From positions 62,001 through 126,000 of the forward strand of contig NZ_BOSE01000002.1 in the NCBI RefSeq assembly GCF_018403185.1: 64,000 nt of DNA, in the 5' to 3' direction. Positions within the stretch are counted from its first letter, which is position 1; each line of letters starts with the position of its first letter. Positions 17,701 through 26,783 of this stretch are shown here, piece after piece. Origin of the DNA: Paenibacillus montaniterrae (GTDB lineage: Bacteria; Bacillota; Bacilli; Paenibacillales; Paenibacillaceae). Below the pieces are notes generated by a model, which was not told the origin of the DNA, searched no databases, and saw only the letters and a program-made list of their open reading frames with translations. A program made the translations under genes and the position numbers.

Positions 17701-18765
17701 TTACTTCTTCCATGTTGCAAAAGCTTCCTGCGGTTGTTTCTCCGTGTTAAATTGCTTGCCTACGAGCGGAGCCAGCTTCTCCAAGTCCTTCAGCAATGCA
17801 GCGAATTGATCCGGGAACAGCGATTGAACACCATCGCCTGTCATTGAATTGTCCGGGTCAGTGTGCATTTCGATAATTAATCCATTCGCTCCGGCAGCCA
17901 GTGACGCTTTGGACATCGGCTCGACAAGCTCTCTCCGTCCGGTTCCGTGGCTAGGATCGGAAATAACCGGAAGATGGCTTAAGGATTGCAGCACAGGAAT
18001 TGCAGATAAATCCAGTGTGTTGCGCGTATATGTTTCAAATGTGCGGATACCGCGCTCGCATAGCATAACATTCGGGTTGCCGCCTGCAAGAATGTATTCT
18101 GCCGCATTAAGGAACTCGTCGTATGTGGCGCTAAAGCCGCGCTTCAGCAGCACTGGTGTTTTAATTGTGCCCAGCTTGCGCAGCAAATCAAAGTTTTGCA
18201 TATTGCGCGTACCAACCTGAAGAATATCTGCATATTCTGCACATACATCTACATATTCCGGTGTCATAACCTCAGTGATCGTTAACAAGCCGTGCTTTCT
18301 GCCCGCTTCCGCCATCATCACCAGGCCTTCCACCCCAACTCCTTGGAAGCTGTAAGGGCCTGTTCTTGGCTTGAAGGCGCCGCCGCGCAGCACCTGTCCG
18401 CCTGCCGCCTTAACGAGTCTGGCGATTTCATCAATTTGCTCCGGGCTTTCAACTGCGCATGGACCGCCCATTACAACGACGTTGCTGCCGCCAATTTTAA
18501 CGCCTTTAATATCAATAATCGTATCATCCGGATGGAAATCACGGCTTGCCAGCTTATAGGATTTGGAGATTTTAATTACATTCTCAACTCCCTGCATCGA
18601 CTTAAGCTGCTCGCCAAGCTGTGGATCAGCCTGACCGATAATGCCGATTACAGTGCGGTCGGTCCCTTTCGATATATGAGCCTGCATACCGTCACGGCGC
18701 TCGATGAACGCTACAATTTCATTCAATCTTTCTTCTGGCAAATTATTTTTAGTAATGACAATCAT
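17701..18765 (-). CDS. aroF: 3-deoxy-7-phosphoheptulonate synthase with N-terminal ferredoxin-like domain
   Basis: 354 residues. First step of aromatic synthesis: phosphoenolpyruvate plus erythrose 4-phosphate. It is a type I-beta enzyme. Residues 1-70 form the regulatory ferredoxin-like domain seen in the Thermotoga enzyme (MIVITKNNLPEERLNEIVAF), and the barrel carries GGPCAVES, RGGAFKPRTGPYSFQG and DPSHGTGRR. The N-terminal domain usually mediates tyrosine feedback inhibition. It is monocistronic, with its own consensus promoter and terminator. Confidence 0.96.
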   Translation of the reverse strand: MIVITKNNLPEERLNEIVAFIERRDGMQAHISKGTDRTVIGIIGQADPQLGEQLKSMQGVENVIKISKSYKLASRDFHPDDTIIDIKGVKIGGSNVVVMGGPCAVESPEQIDEIARLVKAAGGQVLRGGAFKPRTGPYSFQGVGVEGLVMMAEAGRKHGLLTITEVMTPEYVDVCAEYADILQVGTRNMQNFDLLRKLGTIKTPVLLKRGFSATYDEFLNAAEYILAGGNPNVMLCERGIRTFETYTRNTLDLSAIPVLQSLSHLPVISDPSHGTGRRELVEPMSKASLAAGANGLIIEMHTDPDNSMTGDGVQSLFPDQFAALLKDLEKLAPLVGKQFNTEKQPQEAFATWKK

Positions 18766-18839
18766 TTCAGTTCTCTCCTCACTTCTTCGCTTTGACGCTT
18801 ATCCGCTTCGACGCTTTTATGCTTTTATTTGATAAAGTA

Positions 18840-18868
18840 ATCATACTTCTTTTGCGCTTTAGTGTCAA
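18840..18868 (-). promoter_or_regulatory. aroF promoter
   Basis: On the minus strand TTGACA and TATGAT are exactly 17 bases apart, 75 bases upstream of the aroF start: a near-consensus sigma-A promoter. No T-box or attenuator is seen in the leader. Confidence 0.8.
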
Positions 18869-18887
18869 CCTCAATTTAATGGTTGCA

Positions 18888-18939
18888 ACAAAAAAAAGGC
18901 TGCCAGAATCGTCAGTAAATCTGACAATCCGGCAAGCCT
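18888..18939 (-). terminator. ispH terminator
   Basis: Two stacked stems (GGCTTGCC with GGCAGCC, and GTCAG with CTGAC) are followed by eight T on the minus strand, ten bases past the ispH stop. Confidence 0.85.
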
Positions 18940-18948
18940 CTTGCAGTG

Positions 18949-19896
18949 CTATTGCTTTACTTTTATTTTCGGCAAAATTTTGTTCATACTGACGGAGCGC
19001 TCAATTGGCCAGGTGGACGGATCATTGTGATCGTACTGAGCCAAATAATCAATAACTTCCTTCGTCAATGCCGTAGGAGTGGAAGCTCCTGAGGTGACCG
19101 CTATACGGTCGATGCCTTGCAGCCATTCCTGCTTCAGCTCAGACAAATCAGCGATGCGATACGCTTTGACGCCAGCGATCTCCTCCGACACCTGCGCCAA
19201 GCGGTTGGAGTTGTTGCTGCGCGGATCGCCAACGACGATGCAGAGCTGCGCTTCACCCGCCTGATTGGCCACTGCTTCCTGGCGTACCTGAGTAGCCAGG
19301 CAAATTTCATTATGCACCTCAGCGTGCGGGAATTTTTCCTTCAGCTTTTCAATGATATGACGAATATCCCACTGCGACATCGTCGTTTGATTCGTAATCA
19401 TGAGCGGCACATCTTCAGTGAAGCTCAAGCCTTCAATTTCATCTTCCTTCTCAATCAAATGAACCATCTCTGGCGCAACGCCGATCGCGCCCTCCGGCTC
19501 AGGATGACCCTTTTTGCCAATATAGATCGTATGATAGCCCTCGGCGCTTTTCTCGCGAATCAGATCATGCGTCTTGGTTACGTCAGGACATGTAGCATCC
19601 ACCACCGTCAAGCCCTTTTCACGAGCTTTCCTGCGCACCTCTGGCGAGACGCCGTGCGCTGTAAAAATAACGGTACCAGAGTCAATTTTGTCTAATATGT
19701 CAAGTCGGTTCGGACCATCAAGTGTAATGACCCCTTCCGTCTCAAACGCCTGAGTTACATGCGCATTATGCACAATCATCCCTAAAATGTAAATAGGTCT
19801 CGGCAAATTTTCATTTTTCGCCGTTTGCAGAGCAAGCACCATAGCATCTACAACACCATAGCAATAGCCGCGCGGAGATATTTTCACGATTTCCAT
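18949..19896 (-). CDS. ispH: 4-hydroxy-3-methylbut-2-enyl diphosphate reductase
   Basis: 315 residues, last step of the MEP isoprenoid pathway, using a [4Fe-4S] cluster. The three cluster cysteines lie in PRGYCYGV (Cys12), DATCPDVT and NEICLATQ. The substrate-binding TNQTT motif and the GDPRSNNS loop are present. ATG 19896 lies six bases after AGGTG; a GTG three codons earlier overlaps that site and is less likely. Confidence 0.96.
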   Translation of the reverse strand: MEIVKISPRGYCYGVVDAMVLALQTAKNENLPRPIYILGMIVHNAHVTQAFETEGVITLDGPNRLDILDKIDSGTVIFTAHGVSPEVRRKAREKGLTVVDATCPDVTKTHDLIREKSAEGYHTIYIGKKGHPEPEGAIGVAPEMVHLIEKEDEIEGLSFTEDVPLMITNQTTMSQWDIRHIIEKLKEKFPHAEVHNEICLATQVRQEAVANQAGEAQLCIVVGDPRSNNSNRLAQVSEEIAGVKAYRIADLSELKQEWLQGIDRIAVTSGASTPTALTKEVIDYLAQYDHNDPSTWPIERSVSMNKILPKIKVKQ

Positions 19897-20010
19897 TCTT
19901 TGCACCTACTCTCTAATCATTGCATTGAACCCTCACTATATAAATCCAGCAACAGCATAAAACGCCCTTCCGCTTCAAGCTGTTCTATTCATTATAGACC
20001 ATTGCAACGC

Positions 20011-21477
20011 TTAGGAAAAGTCTATCGGCAGCCAGACTATAAATGTCGAGCCTTTGCCTTCCTCTGTTGTTACCTCAACGCTGCCTTGATGCTCATCCAA
20101 AATCCACTTGGCTATCGCAAGCCCAAGGCCGGTTCCAGGCGTTACGCCACGCGATTCGTCAGCGCGGTAGAAGCGGTCAAAAATATGCGGAACCTGCTCT
20201 GGATTCATGCCAAGTCCCGTATCGCTAATTACCCATGCCATATGAGTATCAGTAGCCTGCACCGACAGTGTTACACTTCCTTGCGGCGTATACTTGAACG
20301 CATTTTCAATGAAAATGAACAACAGCTGCTGCAGGAAATCTTCATTGCCATACACATCGATGCCTTTCAATGCTGCAAGATCGCCCACCTCCCAGTCGGC
20401 TTGACGCGGCAACAGCTGCGCGCGGCGCACAACGGCTTCAGTTAGTGACAGCATGTCGACCTTGCTCTTATCCATTACATAACCAGCATCTGCGCGGGCA
20501 AGCGCCAGCAAATCATTGACCAGCGTTGACATCCGCTTCGCTTCCGCTGAAATATCCAGCATTGCTTCCTTCGATAGCTGGAAATGATCCTGAGAAAGCG
20601 GCACGATGCTCATTCCGTCCTGCTGCAAGCTTTGCTTGGTCTGCGACCACATTTTCTCCAGCAAATCGATATTGCCGCGAATCGTAGTCAGCGGCGTCCG
20701 CAGCTCATGCGAGGCATCAGAGACAAAGCGGCGCTGCGCCTTATAAGCCTCGTCCAGCTCGTTATACGCTTTTTCCAGCCGCGACAGCATCAGATTCAAG
20801 GTGTTGACCAGCGTGCCAATTTCGTCATTTACCGGAGATGTCGGGATACGTACACTAAGATCGGAGCCATGTTCAATTGTTTTGGTCGCGTCAATTACTT
20901 TTTCAATCGGGCGAAGCGCTTGTCTTGCAATGAGCATCCCAACAGAAAAGGCAATCAATACTGATAGCATCGCTGAAAGGATCAAGCTGTTAAGCAGCCC
21001 TTTTAGAAATTGCTCCTCATTGTATGGAATCGCCCCAACCTGCAGTAAGCCGACCAGCTCATTATTGCTTAAGACGATCGGACTTTGGTACATAATCATA
21101 TTGTACTTTTTGGAGTCAATCGTAATCTGGGTTTCGACAAAGCCGGACTGTGGATAGGCTTCAGCCTCAGGATATGGCAAGTAAAGACCTTGATCAACAA
21201 GGTTAGTGGAGCGACGTATTTTCCCATTGCTGTAGTTGATTAATTGCACATACATATTTTTGCCTTCAATACGTGATTGACGATCCAGATTCAAGTCCAA
21301 TGAATTAAACACAAGCGTCCCTGTAACACCGAGCTTTTCAGTCTGTGTACGAACCTCTTCCTTCAGCTCGGAATACGTATTCCAGCTAATAAACAAATAC
21401 ACGATAATACCGAATATTAATAATGCGCCAGCCAGCATTGCTGAATACCATAGCGTTAATCTTAGTCGCAGTGACAA
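20011..21477 (-). CDS. cssS: sensor histidine kinase, CssS-like
   Basis: 488 residues. TM1 at about 12-31, an extracytoplasmic sensor of about 130 residues, TM2 at about 163-184, HAMP, then the dimerisation domain with phospho-accepting His258 (VSDASHELRTP) and an ATPase domain (NAFKYTP, SDTGLGM, GTGLGLAI). It starts at TTG 21477. The regulator gene and htrA lie directly upstream in the same direction. In Bacillus, CssRS senses secretion stress and induces htrA; the same role is inferred here from gene order. Confidence 0.85.
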   Translation of the reverse strand: MSLRLRLTLWYSAMLAGALLIFGIIVYLFISWNTYSELKEEVRTQTEKLGVTGTLVFNSLDLNLDRQSRIEGKNMYVQLINYSNGKIRRSTNLVDQGLYLPYPEAEAYPQSGFVETQITIDSKKYNMIMYQSPIVLSNNELVGLLQVGAIPYNEEQFLKGLLNSLILSAMLSVLIAFSVGMLIARQALRPIEKVIDATKTIEHGSDLSVRIPTSPVNDEIGTLVNTLNLMLSRLEKAYNELDEAYKAQRRFVSDASHELRTPLTTIRGNIDLLEKMWSQTKQSLQQDGMSIVPLSQDHFQLSKEAMLDISAEAKRMSTLVNDLLALARADAGYVMDKSKVDMLSLTEAVVRRAQLLPRQADWEVGDLAALKGIDVYGNEDFLQQLLFIFIENAFKYTPQGSVTLSVQATDTHMAWVISDTGLGMNPEQVPHIFDRFYRADESRGVTPGTGLGLAIAKWILDEHQGSVEVTTEEGKGSTFIVWLPIDFS

Positions 21478-21524
21478 TGCTCTAACCCGCCTCTCCTTTA
21501 AAACATGTGGGCATAGCGAGAATC

Positions 21525-22205
21525 TTATTTAAGCACATAGCCGGTACCGCGCACTGTAACAATAATACGGCTTGCTCCGCCTTCCTCCAGCTTTTGGCGA
21601 AGCATGGCTATGTAAACCTCCAATACATTCGATTCCCCGCTAAAATCATAGCCCCAAATTTTCTCCATAATGGTATCGCGCGTCAAAACCCGCTTCGGAT
21701 TTTGCATAAACAGCAGCAGCAGCTCGTATTCCTTAGAGGTCAGCTCGATTCTTCTGCCAGCCCGTATCGCTTCCCGCGCATCGAGATCGAGCACAAGATC
21801 CTCGAAGGTCAGCACGCTTTCCTGCTTGTTGCTTCGCTCTGCTTTGCGGCGGAACAAGGCGCGCGCTCTTGCTAACAGTTCCTCGAGCGCGAATGGTTTA
21901 ACGACATAATCATCAGCACCGAGATCCAGGCCCTTGACACGATCATTAATTTCATCCTTTGCTGTCAGCATTAAAATCGGCACATCGCTGCCGCTTTCGC
22001 GAATGCGGCGACATACCTCCATGCCGTCTATATAAGGCATCATCACATCGAGAATAACGAGATCCGGCTCCTTGAGCATAAAGCTTTTCAAGCCATCCGC
22101 TCCATTATTGGCTATGCTGACCTCATAGCCCTCAAATGCTAGCGATCTTCTAAGCATCGACGTAATGCGATCATCATCATCTATAACTAATATAGAATGT
22201 CTCAT
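21525..22205 (-). CDS. cssR: OmpR-family response regulator, CssR-like
   Basis: 226 residues: receiver with acidic residues Asp9-Asp12, phospho-acceptor Asp53 (LVILDVMMP), Thr and Lys (VVKPF), then a winged helix ending RGTGYVLK. ATG 22205 follows GGGGGGAG. It is sandwiched between htrA and its kinase, so it probably controls htrA. The exact identity (CssR versus another member of the family) rests on synteny. Confidence 0.85.
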   Translation of the reverse strand: MRHSILVIDDDDRITSMLRRSLAFEGYEVSIANNGADGLKSFMLKEPDLVILDVMMPYIDGMEVCRRIRESGSDVPILMLTAKDEINDRVKGLDLGADDYVVKPFALEELLARARALFRRKAERSNKQESVLTFEDLVLDLDAREAIRAGRRIELTSKEYELLLLFMQNPKRVLTRDTIMEKIWGYDFSGESNVLEVYIAMLRQKLEEGGASRIIVTVRGTGYVLK

Positions 22206-22223
22206 CAAGCTCCCCCCTTAAAC

Positions 22224-22253
22224 AAGGACGCAGAGATTACTCCCTGCGTCCTT
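22224..22253 (-). terminator. hairpin between htrA and cssR
   Basis: A GGACGCAG/CTGCGTCC stem with a weak T-rich tail on the minus strand lies between the htrA stop and the regulator start. It may partly reduce readthrough rather than end the transcript fully. Confidence 0.55.
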
Positions 22254-22267
22254 ACATTTTACATAAA

Positions 22268-23980
22268 TTATAAGCCAAATTGGTTTTTGTCGCCAATTTC
22301 AATTGGCAGTGGAACCTTTTCACCGTCACGAATTACGGTAAGCTCGATAACATCGCCAACTGCCTTTTCTCCAATATAGCCCGTTATATCCGTTGTCTTT
22401 TTCATTTCCTTGCCGTCAATAGAGACAATCACATCATATTGCTTCATGCCGCCCTTATAAGCAGGCGAGTTGTAGTAAACATTGCGTACAATCGAGCCAT
22501 CTGTGCTGTCGAGACCAAGCTGAGTTGCAAGGTTTTCAGTCAAGTCCTGCAGATCAACCCCAATAAACGGCGATGCGTCAACTGGAAGTGCTTCATTGTT
22601 TTTAAGCGATTCAAGCACCTCTGTAATCGTCGAGGTTGGAATCGCGAAACCAATGCCTTGCGCTGTAGAGCTTACTGCAGTATTAATGCCAATGACCTCG
22701 CCATTCATATTAAGCAGCGGTCCGCCAGAGTTGCCCGGGTTAATCGAAGCATCTGTTTGCAGCAGGTTTTGATAATGGCGCGTCCCTTCCGAGTCAGGAA
22801 TATCAATCGGACGCTCCTTCGCACTAATGACCCCTACGGTCAGCGTATGGTCAAAACCATTAGGATTGCCGATTGCCAGTACCCAGTCGCCGATTTTAGT
22901 GTCATTAGAATTGCCAAGCGGTAATGTAGGGAATGCTTGATCGCCCTCGATTTTCAATACCGCCAAATCAAGCTCATAGCTTGAGCCTAGCTGAGTTGCA
23001 ATAAATGGTTCCTCATAGCCTTCAACAATAACCCGAATTTCCTCTGCATCCGAGATAACATGCTGATTCGTCAAAATATAGCCGGATGATTCGAAGAAGA
23101 AACCGGTACCCATCCCTGTCTGCTGCAGCTCCTGCGAGTTTTCCTGCTCATTATTAGGTATGGAGTTGCCAAAAAACTGTCTGAAGAACGGATCGTTGAA
23201 CAGAGAGTTTGCACTATTGCGTGCCGGCTTGGAGAAGGTTTCGATTTTTACAACCGCCGGGCTGGAAGCTGTAAACAGCTCGGATATATTGTCCGGGCGA
23301 TCCATCGGCAAAGAGCTAGTTGTGCCTGTCGCAGTTCCGCCACTGGATGTTGAACCGCCGCCGCTGCTGCCACTGTTATAGGAATTGTTTTGCGAAACGA
23401 CAGCTTCGTTGGAGAACCAGTTCTGCACATCAGCCGTATACATTAGCAGACCCACTACTACAACACCAGCCATAAAAGATAAAAACATTTTACCGAAGCC
23501 GCCAGAGCGGTTCTTCTCTTTTTTGGCAGATAACGGGTCTCCGCCGCCTGACGATGTGGTAAACGGACGGACCGGAGCAGCTATGGAAGCAGATTGCTGC
23601 GCTGCTGCGCTATAACCTGTACCATACTGAGCTGCTGCCCCTTGAACGTTCGCGGCGCCATTGTACGGGCTTGAGCTGTCATGTGCCGGATATGAAGGCT
23701 GCACCGTCTGCATCGGACGTGTCTGCCCATAAGAATAATAGGTTGGGCCTTGTGATTTTATAGGCTCTTGTTTTGGAACGCTGCTATTGTCAATTGGCGT
23801 ATACTCGGCATCCTCAATACCAGGCTTGCTTGGCTCTGAATAGCTTGAGCTTGCTGGAGCATACGGCTTCGTATGTTCGTAGTTATCGCTAGATTGCTGC
23901 GTGCCTGACTCAGATTGACCGGCAGCATTGGTTTTACCTTGCTCATTTTCAAAAAACTTATCACGGTTATCGTTATTCAT
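22268..23980 (-). CDS. htrA: HtrA-type membrane serine protease with PDZ domain
   Basis: 570 residues. An unusually long, disordered Ser/Pro/Gln/Tyr-rich cytosolic tail (1-160) precedes a membrane anchor (about 164-182) and a Gly/Ser linker. The S1C protease domain follows with His307 (TNQHVIS), Asp338 (YELDLAVLKI) and Ser418 (NPGNSGGP), and a C-terminal PDZ domain. It degrades misfolded exported proteins at the membrane-wall interface. ATG 23980 follows AGGAGGAG; an upstream frame lacks a site. It leads the probable htrA-cssR-cssS operon. Confidence 0.93.
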   Translation of the reverse strand: MNNDNRDKFFENEQGKTNAAGQSESGTQQSSDNYEHTKPYAPASSSYSEPSKPGIEDAEYTPIDNSSVPKQEPIKSQGPTYYSYGQTRPMQTVQPSYPAHDSSSPYNGAANVQGAAAQYGTGYSAAAQQSASIAAPVRPFTTSSGGGDPLSAKKEKNRSGGFGKMFLSFMAGVVVVGLLMYTADVQNWFSNEAVVSQNNSYNSGSSGGGSTSSGGTATGTTSSLPMDRPDNISELFTASSPAVVKIETFSKPARNSANSLFNDPFFRQFFGNSIPNNEQENSQELQQTGMGTGFFFESSGYILTNQHVISDAEEIRVIVEGYEEPFIATQLGSSYELDLAVLKIEGDQAFPTLPLGNSNDTKIGDWVLAIGNPNGFDHTLTVGVISAKERPIDIPDSEGTRHYQNLLQTDASINPGNSGGPLLNMNGEVIGINTAVSSTAQGIGFAIPTSTITEVLESLKNNEALPVDASPFIGVDLQDLTENLATQLGLDSTDGSIVRNVYYNSPAYKGGMKQYDVIVSIDGKEMKKTTDITGYIGEKAVGDVIELTVIRDGEKVPLPIEIGDKNQFGL

Positions 23981-24202
23981 AGAATAACTCCTCCTGTCTA
24001 TGTGAAACATGATCTCGTATTGGATAATTCTATCTTGCACAAACTACCTTAAAACAAACTTAAAAAATGATGAAAATCGAATAAAAAAGCGAAGGAACGC
24101 CCTGTACAGCAGCCGCAATTGATTACCCCAACAAGGTATTGCGTCACGTCTACACTAAACTAGGGCAACCATTCGCTCTGTAGAAACTATTATACCAATA
24201 AA

Positions 24203-24820
24203 TTATCCATTTTTCTTCAAGATCCGTTTGCGAACAAAGACGAAGCCAAAGACAACCAGGCTTAATGCTAAAAGAATGTACACTACATTAGAATAAATGT
24301 CCATATAGCTTACAATTGATTCCCAGGATGCGCCAACTGCAGCGCCAATATAGACAAGCGCAATATTCCAGATTAAAGAGCCCAGCGTTGTAAGCATCAA
24401 AAAAGGGAGAAAGCTCATACGCGTACTCCCTGCCGGGATGGAAATCAGGCTGCGAATCAACGGCACCAAACGCCCAAAGAACACTGCCCTGGCACCATAT
24501 TTATCAAACCAGGCATGGGCTTTCCGGATATCTTCAGGCTTCAGCCGCAAAATTTTGCCGTAGCTTGTAATAATCGTTTCCAGACGGGAGACAGACAGCA
24601 TTCTTCCGACGCCATAGAGACAGATGGCACCAACAACCGAACCCGCTGTTGCAGCCAAAATGACCCCGATTATTGTCATGTTTGATGTAGTGGTCATAAA
24701 TCCGCCAAACGTCAAAATAACCTCTGATGGAATTGGGGGAAACAGATTTTCCAACGCAATCAGCAAAAATATGCCTAAATACCCGTAAGTGTCCATAATC
24801 TCAGTAATCCAATGCTCCAT
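24203..24820 (-). CDS. DedA/SNARE-associated (VTT-domain) membrane protein
   Basis: 205 residues, four to five membrane segments. It has the DedA signatures ENLFPPIPSEVILTFGG (residues about 24-40) and GRLVPLIRSLISIPAG (arginine-containing re-entrant motif). Family members are lipid flippases or transporters needed for undecaprenyl-phosphate recycling and envelope homeostasis. ATG 24820 is preceded by AGGGGTG. The next gene upstream lies only 22 bases away, so co-transcription is likely. Confidence 0.9.
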   Translation of the reverse strand: MEHWITEIMDTYGYLGIFLLIALENLFPPIPSEVILTFGGFMTTTSNMTIIGVILAATAGSVVGAICLYGVGRMLSVSRLETIITSYGKILRLKPEDIRKAHAWFDKYGARAVFFGRLVPLIRSLISIPAGSTRMSFLPFLMLTTLGSLIWNIALVYIGAAVGASWESIVSYMDIYSNVVYILLALSLVVFGFVFVRKRILKKNG

Positions 24821-24842
24821 TCGTAAACTCACCCCTTATCTT

Positions 24843-25487
24843 TTAAGAGAAATAGTTCTTAAGCTTTCTGTAAATAAATTTGTCCAATATTTTGTACAGA
24901 ATCCGTAAAGCGATAAGACAAATGCCATAAACCGCAAAGACAGTTTCCAATATAAACAAATAGAGCGAGAATGAATTCGTAGCCTTCTCAATCAATATAA
25001 GGATTAGAACCGCTGCTAAGGACAAGGAGCCGTAGCCAAGCAAATAATGGTGACCATGGGATTCGAAAGGACTTGTATGCTTGGACATAGACAGGAACTC
25101 CTTGACTTTAAACTGATTAATCGCCTCCGTAGCGGCTTCCTCCTTGGTTTTCCCTTGCAATTCGAGATCGGCCGCAAAATCCTCCAAGTAATTCAACAGC
25201 TCTAGCTTGTCGTCCTTGCCTAATGCAAGCTGGTCAACATAGGCTTGAATATCCTTCTGCTTCCGATATAAGCTGTTGATTCGAAAATGCCCGACGTAAT
25301 TCATCCCTCCCCAAATGGTTGCCAGCGCAAATGATGTGAAATAGGCAATAGATAACCAGAATTGGTCACTCGGATTAAAATGTTCGTCAACATAGAAGGT
25401 GAATATACATAGCATCGCGGAAATCAGCAATAGCCAGGCATATTTTAGCTCCTTCAAACTGAAGATTTTTCGCAGCAAATTCGTCAT
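24843..25487 (-). CDS. multi-pass membrane protein paired with PadR regulator
   Basis: 214 residues. Two membrane segments at the N-terminus (about 15-32 and 45-60), a soluble helical section rich in charged residues (DDKLELLNYLEDFAADLELQGKTKEEA, with the pattern of permease-prefix or DUF1700-like domains), then two more segments. Such proteins are commonly encoded directly after a PadR regulator, as here with a 13-base gap. Function unknown. GGGGGTG precedes the ATG. Confidence 0.7.
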   Translation of the reverse strand: MTNLLRKIFSLKELKYAWLLLISAMLCIFTFYVDEHFNPSDQFWLSIAYFTSFALATIWGGMNYVGHFRINSLYRKQKDIQAYVDQLALGKDDKLELLNYLEDFAADLELQGKTKEEAATEAINQFKVKEFLSMSKHTSPFESHGHHYLLGYGSLSLAAVLILILIEKATNSFSLYLFILETVFAVYGICLIALRILYKILDKFIYRKLKNYFS

Positions 25488-25500
25488 ACTATCACCCCCA

Positions 25501-25815
25501 TCAAATAAAACGATTTACGATCTCGGCTGTCTTTTCCCAATCCGCAATCATTTTTTTCAGCATGCTTTGACCTTCTTCTGTTACCGTATAATATTTGCGG
25601 CGTCCTCCATGGCTTTGATCTCCCCAGTAGGCCGAAATTGCCCCCTGCTTCTCCAGCCGTTTCAAGGAAAGATAAAGTGTAGCCTCCTGAATTTCGAACT
25701 CCCCTTCTGTTCGTTCCTTGATCGCTTTCGAAATTTCGTAACCGTAATTATCTCGCCGTACAAGCGCAGACAGAATGAGAAGATCGATCGTACCTTTCAG
25801 CATTTCAGCATTCAA
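25501..25815 (-). CDS. PadR-family transcriptional regulator
   Basis: About 104 residues: winged helix (MLKGTIDLLILSALVRRDNYGYEI, then TLYLSLKRLEKQGAISAYWG and a beta-wing with GGRRKYYTVTEEG) and a C-terminal dimerisation helix. I chose TTG 25815, seven bases after GGAGG; the ATG at 25821 would be only two bases from that site. A perfect palindrome at 25832-25850 lies just upstream and is a likely autoregulatory operator. Confidence 0.88.
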   Translation of the reverse strand: MNAEMLKGTIDLLILSALVRRDNYGYEISKAIKERTEGEFEIQEATLYLSLKRLEKQGAISAYWGDQSHGGRRKYYTVTEEGQSMLKKMIADWEKTAEIVNRFI

Positions 25816-25831
25816 AGACATTACCTCCAAC

Positions 25832-25850
25832 TACTCAATTTAGTTGAGTA
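25832..25850. promoter_or_regulatory. palindromic operator upstream of padR
   Basis: TACTCAA-N5-TTGAGTA is a perfect 7-bp inverted repeat lying about 17 bases upstream of the padR start, where it would block transcription. PadR proteins typically autoregulate through such dyads. Confidence 0.55.
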
Positions 25851-25905
25851 CTTTGTTATCATAAGCTATATTACTTAATAATGCAAGGTACTAAATAAAA
25901 TTACA

Positions 25906-25935
25906 TTGTTTTCAATTAAATTTCTAGCATATAAT
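25906..25935 (+). promoter_or_regulatory. promoter for the Crp-type regulator
   Basis: TTGTTT and TATAAT are separated by 18 bases, about 30 bases upstream of the start region. Confidence 0.55.
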
Positions 25936-25965
25936 AGCCAAAAGTTCATTTGACTCAAGGTAGGA

Positions 25966-26589
25966 GTGATCACCATTAGTTTGATGGATAGGATGCCAGA
26001 TGAAGTAAAGAAAATGCTGCTCCGAAAAACGTTTAATGAAAACGAGACGATTCTTTTCGCAGAAAATGAAAACCATTATGTTTATTTTTTAATGGAGGGT
26101 AAAGCCGAAGCTTACGTGCCTAATCTGCATGGCACCTTTGTAAATATACATCTTTATGAACCAGGAAGTTTTTTTGGGGAGTTGGAACAATTCTATGTGG
26201 GCAGAAAGCCTGTAGAAATTTCTGCTATGACGCCTTGTGTGGCGTATGCGCTTCACAGAGAGGACTTTTTTGACTGGATGAAAAAAGATTTTGAGGTTAC
26301 AAAGCTGATTATAAAGGAAATTGCATATAAGCTAATCACAAACAGTGAATACATAGAGGAGCTTTCACTTTTAACGGTCAAGGAGCGACTGTTGCGCTGT
26401 GCAGCTAACCATTATCGCCGAGGAGATATAGACAAGCTCACCAAGGAGCAATTAAAAAAGGAAATTAACGCTCCCATAAGAAGCATTAATCGGGTAATAG
26501 CAGAGTGTGACCGGCAAGGGATACTATCTTATAAAAATCAACAATTAAAAATTTTAGACATAGCAAAATTGCAAGCTTACTTGCGTTAA
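25966..26589 (+). CDS. Crp/Fnr-family transcriptional regulator
   Basis: About 207 residues: a cyclic-nucleotide-binding-type beta-barrel (NENETILFAENENHYVYFLMEG ... GSFFGELE) followed by a C-terminal helix-turn-helix (LKKEINAPIRSINRVIAECDR). No Fe-S cysteine cluster is evident at the N-terminus, and the Arg that contacts cAMP is not obvious, so its ligand is unknown; it resembles YeiL-like members. The start is uncertain: GTG 25966 abuts AGGAG, an ATT at 25975 has ideal spacing, and ATG 25984 is further away. Confidence 0.82.
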   Translation: MITISLMDRMPDEVKKMLLRKTFNENETILFAENENHYVYFLMEGKAEAYVPNLHGTFVNIHLYEPGSFFGELEQFYVGRKPVEISAMTPCVAYALHREDFFDWMKKDFEVTKLIIKEIAYKLITNSEYIEELSLLTVKERLLRCAANHYRRGDIDKLTKEQLKKEINAPIRSINRVIAECDRQGILSYKNQQLKILDIAKLQAYLR

Positions 26590-26604
26590 AGCTATATTGT
26601 TAAT

Positions 26605-26662
26605 GCAAGCCTTCCAATAAGCCCATTGCTAGATACATGGACTCATTGGGAGGCTTGCTTTT
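26605..26662 (+). terminator. terminator of the Crp-type regulator gene
   Basis: GCAAGCCTTCCAAT and ATTGGGAGGCTTGC form a 14-bp stem with one mismatch, followed by TTTT. Confidence 0.8.
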
Positions 26663-26672
26663 GCAGCTGCTG

Positions 26673-26783
26673 TTAGTGGACTAAACTGTACATATAAGCA
26701 TCAAGAAACTGCCCGTTCTTATACACAGATTTTCTCAATAATCCTTCCAATACAAAGCCGCATTTTTCTACGATTTTGCACTT
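26673..26783 (-). pseudogene. C-terminal remnant of a GNAT acetyltransferase
   Basis: On the minus strand, about 36 codons ending at TAA (26673-26675) translate as KIVEKCGFVLEGLLRKSV followed by YKNGQFLDAYMYSLVH. This is the typical C-terminus of RimJ/RimL-like N-acetyltransferases. There is no start codon and no acetyl-CoA-binding core upstream. The frame runs directly out of the 3' end of the neighbouring gene, overlapping it by about 15 bases in another frame. The rest of the acetyltransferase has been lost, probably by deletion that joined the two genes. Confidence 0.75.

Noticed and set aside
22280..22924. 214-codon frame antisense to htrA
   Set aside because: Shadow of the protease gene, no start signal.
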